Of a stretch of 62,580 bases of DNA, positions 57,549-62,580 are shown piece after piece. Numbering within the stretch: the stretch's first letter is position 1; every line of letters starts with the position of its first letter. The stretch comes from a virus: positions 64,001-126,580 of IMG/VR virus record IMGVR_UViG_3300017963_002532. The stretch is one strand, 5' to 3'. The notes under the pieces were generated by a model that was not told where the DNA came from, ran no database searches, and saw nothing but the letters and a program-made list of their open reading frames with translations. A program made the translations under genes and the position numbers.

Positions 57549-57740
57549 TTAGGATGTGGCGTTTGTGAACGGGTTAGTGAGAGTCGCCTCCTGCTTGAAG
57601 CCAGATAGACGGCTGATCAGAGCACCACGTCCATAGGACGCACTAACCTTGCGATCAGTGTAACGAAGTACACGTAGACCCGTACGCATAAGTACTAGGT
57701 TAGCATCGTTGGTATCAGAGTTGTAGTTGATAGTTGCCAT
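57549..57740 (-). CDS. Small, probably highly expressed virion protein
   Basis: This 63-residue protein has no Cys or membrane segment and is rich in Asn, Thr, Ser and Arg. It carries the other AGGAGGTG ribosome site and is followed by a strong hairpin, both expected for an abundant late product. It may be a small decoration or tail protein. No family is recognised. Confidence 0.55.
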   Translation of the reverse strand: MATINYNSDTNDANLVLMRTGLRVLRYTDRKVSASYGRGALISRLSGFKQEATLTNPFTNATS

Positions 57741-57747
57741 GTGTTAA

Positions 57748-57755
57748 CACCTCCT
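57748..57755 (-). promoter_or_regulatory. Strong ribosome binding site (AGGAGGTG)
   Basis: AGGAGGTG lies seven bases before the ATG at 57740. With the site at 47442-47449 it is the best match to the anti-Shine-Dalgarno sequence in the window and supports the short 57549-57740 gene as real. Confidence 0.7.
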
Positions 57756-57765
57756 CCGTGTTGGC

Positions 57766-58557
57766 TTAAGAGAGTTTGCGAATATGACGCCCCGGATGGC
57801 TACGTATGAAACCATCCATACCTCCTACTAGGTCGGAGGCGGGTGTTGCTTCTATTTGTATCTGTGCGTCTGAGATGTATTCATCCCAGACCTTTACGTC
57901 TGTGATACTGCCGATTAGGTTGCGGTCAATTACCTCGGTGGCAGTAGACTTACGACCACCAATAATCCACCAGTCCTCGACACCAGAGATTTTGAGCTGC
58001 GATAGATTATGAGACTCTTCATCTTTCAAAATTCCGTCAACCCATAGTTGGGCAACCCCATCTGATGTAGCATCGTCTGAGGATGGCTGGAATCGAATCA
58101 GGATATTGTGCCAAGCACCATCTCGGAATCCCGGCTGCGGATTATCATCACGCCATTCGAGTTCGAAGTTAACGTTGTCTGGACGTCGAAAAAAACAGCG
58201 CAGCCACACAAAGTTTTCTACAGCACCCTCTTCCCAGCCAAACGAGAAGTTGCCGCCACCACGAGTAACCATCTCTTTCTGTGGGTCTGGTGCCGGAGCG
58301 CCAGGAAACGTCTGTGTCGTATTCACCCATACGCTCACCGATAGATTGCCCGAGATCATCGTCTCAGACTTCTCAGGGAAGCGTACGATACTACCGCCCT
58401 CTAGCCCGTTGAAGTCCAGGTATGTGCTACGTGGTCCGCCGCCCTGCCACGTCGGAATACCAGACCCCTCCAGCACGCCGCTGTGCGTCGGATCGACGTC
58501 ATTGACAGTCTGGGTCCCAGCCATCTCACTGAATTTTGCATGTAATACAAGAGTCAT
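57766..58557 (-). CDS. LamG/concanavalin-like lectin protein
   Basis: This 263-residue protein is essentially one LamG_3 domain: LVLHAKFSEMAG at the start, LSVSVWVNTTQTFP near residue 75, WHNILIRFQ near residue 148, a VDGILKDEE strand and ITDVKVWDEYISDAQI near the end. These follow the usual strand order of Laminin-G-like jelly-roll domains that bind sugars or proteins. As a separate protein in the tail module it is a candidate auxiliary receptor-binding or decoration protein. Confidence 0.8.
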   Translation of the reverse strand: MTLVLHAKFSEMAGTQTVNDVDPTHSGVLEGSGIPTWQGGGPRSTYLDFNGLEGGSIVRFPEKSETMISGNLSVSVWVNTTQTFPGAPAPDPQKEMVTRGGGNFSFGWEEGAVENFVWLRCFFRRPDNVNFELEWRDDNPQPGFRDGAWHNILIRFQPSSDDATSDGVAQLWVDGILKDEESHNLSQLKISGVEDWWIIGGRKSTATEVIDRNLIGSITDVKVWDEYISDAQIQIEATPASDLVGGMDGFIRSHPGRHIRKLS

Positions 58558-58559
58558 GG

Positions 58560-59138
58560 CTATGGTCCCGTATAATCGTAGGTCACTCTGTGCTCAAACC
58601 GACCAAACGAGCCAGCATCACCCGCGCCATACCGACCATTCGGAAAGGCTGCGCCGAGGATGAGGCTCACATACACGTACTGAGAGACGTCTGGGTCCAG
58701 GGTGCCACTCATGCTGGCATCGCCATTCTGTACAAAGAGATTCTGCGACCCTGGCAGAGATGTGGGGACTTCTATCATGCCAGCCTGACCGCTGGCAGCT
58801 TGGGCGGGGTATGCAGCCCAGACGCCTGAAGTGGCAAATTGCAAGTGGGATGAACCTGGAGAGAGGGCACTTTGGTCAGGAACATAGTACCTCATATTAT
58901 ATATACGATAATTTAGTGAAGAAGTCCTGAAAATAAAGACTTTTGTTTTGGCTCCGTAGTACCAATCCTCTTCGGTGAAGGTATCGAACTCCAGGTAGGC
59001 TGACTGCGTACCGCTCCCAAGTGTCTTCACATATGCTGCCGACCCACTAGCGATGTGGCGCGTCGGCGCAGGTGAAGTCTCGCTGATGTTAAATTCATAT
59101 AAATGAACAGTTGGAGCGTCAACCATCATGCCGTCCAT
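58560..59138 (-). CDS. Virion-type protein, paralogue of 59721-60233
   Basis: This 192-residue protein shares its C-terminal third with the 59721-60233 product: LPGSQN(L/Y)F, a (S/T)GS/TL-D strand, (Y/W)V/AYLxIxxGxxxPxGxYG and a YDY-type end. The first half is less similar. It is rich in Ser-Gly dipeptides (five). A few extra residues at the N-terminus make the exact start uncertain (ATG at 59138, 59129 or 59126). Beta-rich tail or fibre component likely. Confidence 0.6.
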   Translation of the reverse strand: MDGMMVDAPTVHLYEFNISETSPAPTRHIASGSAAYVKTLGSGTQSAYLEFDTFTEEDWYYGAKTKVFIFRTSSLNYRIYNMRYYVPDQSALSPGSSHLQFATSGVWAAYPAQAASGQAGMIEVPTSLPGSQNLFVQNGDASMSGTLDPDVSQYVYVSLILGAAFPNGRYGAGDAGSFGRFEHRVTYDYTGP

Positions 59139-59141
59139 TCG

Positions 59142-59717
59142 CTAGTTTGCGTCGATGTGTTCATACCAGCTAAGCGCCATATTAACCACGTTGTCGGCTG
59201 TTAGACTAGACAACCTAAGTAGGTATACTGTATTCTGCTTCAATACCCACTCCGAGTCCGCGCGAGCAGTGCCGCCGCCGGTGACTCGATTTGCGCCACC
59301 TCCAGTATCTACACCAAACTCAGTTTCAAATAGTAAGGTGCCGTCGTCTCCGTCATCCGCATGTTCTGTGATAATCAAACCCGGTCCATTGGCACTATTC
59401 CTATTGTTATTGTGAATTGGCATATGAATGCCAGACGTGTGAGTAGCTCCTTCAAAGAATTCGAACCTAGTATGTAGAGCCCCATACACGTTACCAAGCA
59501 GGTGAGCCCACCGCTCTGTATCCGGCGTATGAATAAGATACTCTAGCGGAGTCCCGATATCTAGGTCTCCACTAGTTGCAGAGAATGTAAAATGTCTACC
59601 GCTGTGAACCTCGTGGTGAGCGTAGTCCACAGTACGCAGCGCAGTTGTAGCACCATCGACCGCATTGGCAATATTAGGATCGACTCCCGCGCCCGGAAAA
59701 ACCTCTACCATGACCAC
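59142..59717 (-). CDS. Conserved-type virion protein of unknown function
   Basis: This 191-residue protein has a HSGRHFTFS strand near residue 38, a THTSGIHMPIHNNNRNSANGP stretch near 92 and a YLLRLSSLTADNVV end. The G-THT-G...NNNR pattern resembles a protein family I recall from the tail regions of diverse phages, but I cannot name it. Beta-rich with Asn/His-rich loops; no enzyme motif. Its stop lies 3 bases before the next start. Confidence 0.6.
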   Translation of the reverse strand: MVMVEVFPGAGVDPNIANAVDGATTALRTVDYAHHEVHSGRHFTFSATSGDLDIGTPLEYLIHTPDTERWAHLLGNVYGALHTRFEFFEGATHTSGIHMPIHNNNRNSANGPGLIITEHADDGDDGTLLFETEFGVDTGGGANRVTGGGTARADSEWVLKQNTVYLLRLSSLTADNVVNMALSWYEHIDAN

Positions 59718-59720
59718 TCC

Positions 59721-60233
59721 TTAATAGTAATCGTAGCGGAAACGATAGCGCAAAGTGCCAGCGCCCAAGCCGCCATAAGTGCCATCTGGCACGTCTGTCC
59801 CTGCAAAAATGGCAAGATACGCCCACTGCCCTAATCCGTCTACCTGACCAGAGCCGGTAATCTGCGCACCTCCCCCATGCCTGAAATAGTTCTGCGAACC
59901 GGGTAGCGAAATCGGGACATCGTCTGCCCCAGTCGTCAACTGCTTATTCTGAGCCCACGTATTAGTCAATTCCATAAGGAACTGATACGTGCCCTGGCTA
60001 AAGGCAGTAGTCGCTACCGCATAGAAACGCATGTCTTCGATAACTGTGTTACCATTGAACTCGACGCCACTCATGGCGACGACCTTAGTATCACTCACCA
60101 AGCCCGAGACGCTGTTATCGATCTGCCCAAAGTCTAGAGCCTGGGTTGTTGTATCTACGAACCCCGACCACGTGCCACTAGTCGCAGCAGCCACATCGAA
60201 CTGAACGATCTTGACTTCAGGCGGAAGTACCAT
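59721..60233 (-). CDS. Virion-type protein, paralogue of 58560-59138
   Basis: This 170-residue beta-rich protein has five Ser-Gly dipeptides. Its ISLPGSQNYF to YRFRYDYY segment (about residues 108-170) matches the end of the 58560 protein, so the two arose by duplication with an unrelated gene between. The start ATG overlaps the upstream stop by one base. Possible fibre or baseplate part. Confidence 0.6.
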   Translation of the reverse strand: MVLPPEVKIVQFDVAAATSGTWSGFVDTTTQALDFGQIDNSVSGLVSDTKVVAMSGVEFNGNTVIEDMRFYAVATTAFSQGTYQFLMELTNTWAQNKQLTTGADDVPISLPGSQNYFRHGGGAQITGSGQVDGLGQWAYLAIFAGTDVPDGTYGGLGAGTLRYRFRYDYY

Positions 60234-61708
60234 TACAAGCCTCCCTGGTAACGCGGAAGAGAAATACTGCCGCTGGCAGAGTTCACGCCCGCCAAGTCTA
60301 GGATGAACGAATACTGAATCGACGCCGAGGCAACCCTACTCTTGATATCGTAGTTCAGAGAGGGCTGTCCCACTAGGTCTAGGCGTATAAACTCAGAACT
60401 GTTTGGATCTGGCTTCACCGCGTTAAGGTCTGACTCTACCTGGGCGATGGCGCGGTTGACGTCCGCCGACTCATCCCCGGTGTTAGTTGCCCTGGCGCGA
60501 GCACTCACGCTGATGCTACCGTCTAGCGTTGTTCCCATCTCTTGTACGATGGAGCCAAGCTGTCTGAACGGAATTGTAAAGCGAGCCAATAGCTCGGTCG
60601 GATCTCGACGATCATAGGTCACAGACCTTTCGGCGATACCTGACGGCAGGTCGTCTGCCGGATCGTCGGTATATGTAACGTCATAGTCTACCGTGCCAAG
60701 AAACTCGGACTCTGCCACAGACTGCGCGATCCTCTTGTTATTCAGCGACAGCGAATAGCCCAACCCTGTATAGAATGCCGCAGCATCAACATATAGGTTC
60801 GGCTTCACATGGTTCAGCCAGCCAGAGGTGGCATTGTCGAAGCCAACGTTGCCGCTCGGCGCAACGTCTGTTCTACCTAGACCCTGGATCTTACCCTGAA
60901 GCTGGATAGAGGTAATGCCTGCCCGGTCGGTACTCACCGAGATAGAGCGCGAATGATTCCAAGGATAGATGCCCGACGTAACAATGAACGCCTCTGTGGC
61001 ATCATACGAACCACGGGTTAGGCTGACGGACTCTGTGCGCTGAGTAGAGATCTCATACAGGGGCGCTTCGCTCTGATGCACGTGAACCGGGAAGTTCGCC
61101 GGAGCCTTAGCCAGCCCCAGCAGGGTCCTGCCGTAATCCCGGGCATTCTCATGCGCGTTGTTGGTCTCGCCACTCTGAGCCGTGTTCTTGCCCACGATAG
61201 AAATCGAGTGTTCGATCCTGACCCTTTGGGACTCATCAACCTCATTGTAGGACCACGTGTTATCTTCGCTTTCAATTAAGCCGCTAGCGCCAATGTCGTC
61301 TTCGTCGTATTCAAGGACAACGGTGTAGATGAACTTATCATACTGGAGGTCTTCCGGCAACGAGATGCTACGCACCTTGGGATAGATGCCGCTGGCGATA
61401 TATTCACCAGGGGCAATCACCGTGTTAGATGGTCCCGCCCGTAAAGAGAAATGCTTCCCATCTGTTGCGAAGATGGACAGCAATTGCTCCTGCGCCGCGT
61501 AGACATCGTTGTAGGTTCCGCTCGGCGAGTTGATCCACGTGCCGTTCAGTGTGATTACACGGGTAGCAGCGATCTTCTCTTCGTTACCAGACTCTACGTA
61601 GTCGCGGTCCCAAGAGATAAGGGGTGTAGGCGGACCGATCCGGTCGTCGCCATACCAAATCTCGACCCAGGACTGTGAGTTCCCCGGGACGACTGACGAT
61701 AGGTGCAT
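60233..61708 (-). CDS. Probable tail protein after the tape measure
   Basis: This 491-residue protein begins with a basic to polar beta-rich region (PGNSQSWVEIWYGDDRIGP) and contains about ten Ser-Gly dipeptides. Its place directly after the tape measure gene is where distal tail (Dit-like) or tail-baseplate proteins usually lie in siphovirus-type gene order. No enzyme motif is seen. The ATG has an AGGGGG site. The Dit call rests on position, not on a sequence match. Confidence 0.5.
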   Translation of the reverse strand: MHLSSVVPGNSQSWVEIWYGDDRIGPPTPLISWDRDYVESGNEEKIAATRVITLNGTWINSPSGTYNDVYAAQEQLLSIFATDGKHFSLRAGPSNTVIAPGEYIASGIYPKVRSISLPEDLQYDKFIYTVVLEYDEDDIGASGLIESEDNTWSYNEVDESQRVRIEHSISIVGKNTAQSGETNNAHENARDYGRTLLGLAKAPANFPVHVHQSEAPLYEISTQRTESVSLTRGSYDATEAFIVTSGIYPWNHSRSISVSTDRAGITSIQLQGKIQGLGRTDVAPSGNVGFDNATSGWLNHVKPNLYVDAAAFYTGLGYSLSLNNKRIAQSVAESEFLGTVDYDVTYTDDPADDLPSGIAERSVTYDRRDPTELLARFTIPFRQLGSIVQEMGTTLDGSISVSARARATNTGDESADVNRAIAQVESDLNAVKPDPNSSEFIRLDLVGQPSLNYDIKSRVASASIQYSFILDLAGVNSASGSISLPRYQGGL

Positions 61709-61724
61709 TACAACCCCCTATTCT

Positions 61725-62580
61725 TTACTCGCCTGTTGCCGGAATACTTGGTAGCTGTGCTCTCAGGTTCGGCGGGAACGCGCCTGCCCCAATACCAGCC
61801 TCGACCATTGCCCGGATGATGACGCCCAGATTCTTGATGAATGTCGCAGAGTCCTTTACGTCCGGGTGGTTCTTTACTACGTCCGCCATAGCTGCCGGTA
61901 GTTCGGCGAGCCCCGTAATCTCTAGCTTCTCGATAGTTTCGCCTGCTAGCTTGATCAATACCTCTGTCGGCACCCTGCCACCGTTATTGGCTAGAGCCGC
62001 CTCGATGTTCTTGATCATAACGCCAAGCTCTTGTGAGTTGAATCCCTTTTCCCCGGTTAGAGGACGTAGAACCTCGATAAGATCCAGAAGCGCCTTCTCA
62101 ACCGGCACCTGTGTCGTGGAGCCAGCCGCCTTGCCCTTGGCAATGGCGAAGCCCGGCGTACCACTACCTACCTTGGCGAGATCCGCAGCCCTACCCTGCT
62201 CGAACAACTGGTTGAGAGATGTGACTGTCCTACCCATTTTAAGGAAGCCCTCGTTGAGTGCGGCAATCGATGTATCGTTTTCCTTAATAGCCTGATTGAA
62301 TCTCTCGTAGCGTTCCTGTAGAACGCCCATAGTCTCTGCCGTGCCCCTGCCAGACTCTAGGTTTTCTTGCGCTAGATCCAGGATGTTTGTCATAGCTGTC
62401 TGGAATGCCTGAATCCTAGCCATGCTCGCACGACCAAGGACAGCGTTAGTACCCATCGCCGGACCGGTCGGGCGGTTCTGCCTACGGATGAAATCCATCT
62501 CTGCCATGATACCTGCGCGGCGTGTGCCCTGCTCAGATGTTAGAGCAGCCAACTGCTGACGCGCAACCTCTACCTGGATA
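61725..62580 (-). CDS. Tape measure protein-like C-terminus (partial)
   Basis: The frame is open to the window edge, leaving about 285 C-terminal residues. It is long-helical and rich in Ala, Leu, Glu, Asn and Lys, with repeated helix starts, small hydrophobic stretches and a Gly/Ala-rich end (VEAGIGAGAFPPNLRAQL). This composition and the place before tail and baseplate genes fit a tail tape measure protein, which sets tail length. The call is by composition and gene order; no lysin or TMP motif is seen in this part. Confidence 0.5.
   Translation of the reverse strand, partial: IQVEVARQQLAALTSEQGTRRAGIMAEMDFIRRQNRPTGPAMGTNAVLGRASMARIQAFQTAMTNILDLAQENLESGRGTAETMGVLQERYERFNQAIKENDTSIAALNEGFLKMGRTVTSLNQLFEQGRAADLAKVGSGTPGFAIAKGKAAGSTTQVPVEKALLDLIEVLRPLTGEKGFNSQELGVMIKNIEAALANNGGRVPTEVLIKLAGETIEKLEITGLAELPAAMADVVKNHPDVKDSATFIKNLGVIIRAMVEAGIGAGAFPPNLRAQLPSIPATGE

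Noticed and set aside
1-62580. tRNA, rRNA, integrase and attachment sites
   Set aside because: I looked for tRNA-like cloverleaf and T-loop sequence in the gaps and for integrase motifs in the proteins and saw none; gaps are mostly under 90 bases.

Overview
The window looks like part of a large double-stranded DNA tailed bacteriophage (Caudoviricetes). It has tail and baseplate-type virion genes, a self-contained replication set (DnaE-type polymerase, DnaB-type helicase, DnaG-type primase, RecA, SSB, nucleases), nucleotide-metabolism genes and two free-standing HNH endonucleases. No integrase, tRNA, rRNA or CRISPR array was seen. Every supported gene lies on the minus strand, so transcription runs from high to low coordinates. 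Genes are packed very tightly, mostly with ATGA, GTGA or TAATG junctions or longer overlaps. The host cannot be named from the sequence.

Layout in transcription order. (1) 62580-46842, virion module: C-terminal end of a probable tape measure protein, a tail protein, several small virion-type proteins including two paralogues, a LamG protein, a 1360-residue LamG/PKD fibre-like protein carrying 12 copies of an SG-[EQ]-[IV]-GGY motif, a probable baseplate or hub protein, and further virion-type proteins. (2) 46751-34604, replication module: RecA, PD-(D/E)XK nuclease, DnaB-like helicase, primase, nucleoside deoxyribosyltransferase-like protein, dNMP kinase, Cas4-like nuclease, SLOG protein, zinc ribbons, DnaE, an HExxH protein and SSB. 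(3) 34555-6631, a roughly 28-kb sugar and glycosyltransferase island: about 13 soluble glycosyltransferases of GT2, GT32 and GT-B types, nucleotide-sugar enzymes (RfbE-like epimerase, WecB-like epimerase, RmlD- and RmlC-like proteins, a GalE-like SDR, a sugar nucleotidyltransferase, and a DegT-fold enzyme whose PLP lysine is replaced by histidine), a sulfotransferase, two methyltransferase-like proteins, three HAD proteins and a kinase. (4) 6631-1, nucleotide metabolism: dUTPase, class II ribonucleotide reductase, an unexpected DAO-family flavoenzyme, a membrane-anchored nuclease and a DnaQ-like exonuclease.

Three of the few clear intergenic gaps (near 6.0, 35.5 and 46.3 kb) each hold the same promoter-like signal, GAAA(G/T)-N15-GCCATAAT-N3-TATR, with invariant spacing, just upstream of a downstream gene block. 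This is probably the phage's early or middle promoter; its layout resembles sigma-28-type promoters. A hairpin terminator follows ssb, so the sugar island may depend on read-through.

The most interesting possibility is the sugar island. It has no flippase, polymerase, lipid-carrier transferase or membrane-spanning glycosyltransferase, so its product is more likely attached to phage proteins or phage DNA than exported as a surface polysaccharide. The virion proteins in the same window are unusually rich in Ser-Gly dipeptides, which could be acceptor sites; that link is inference.
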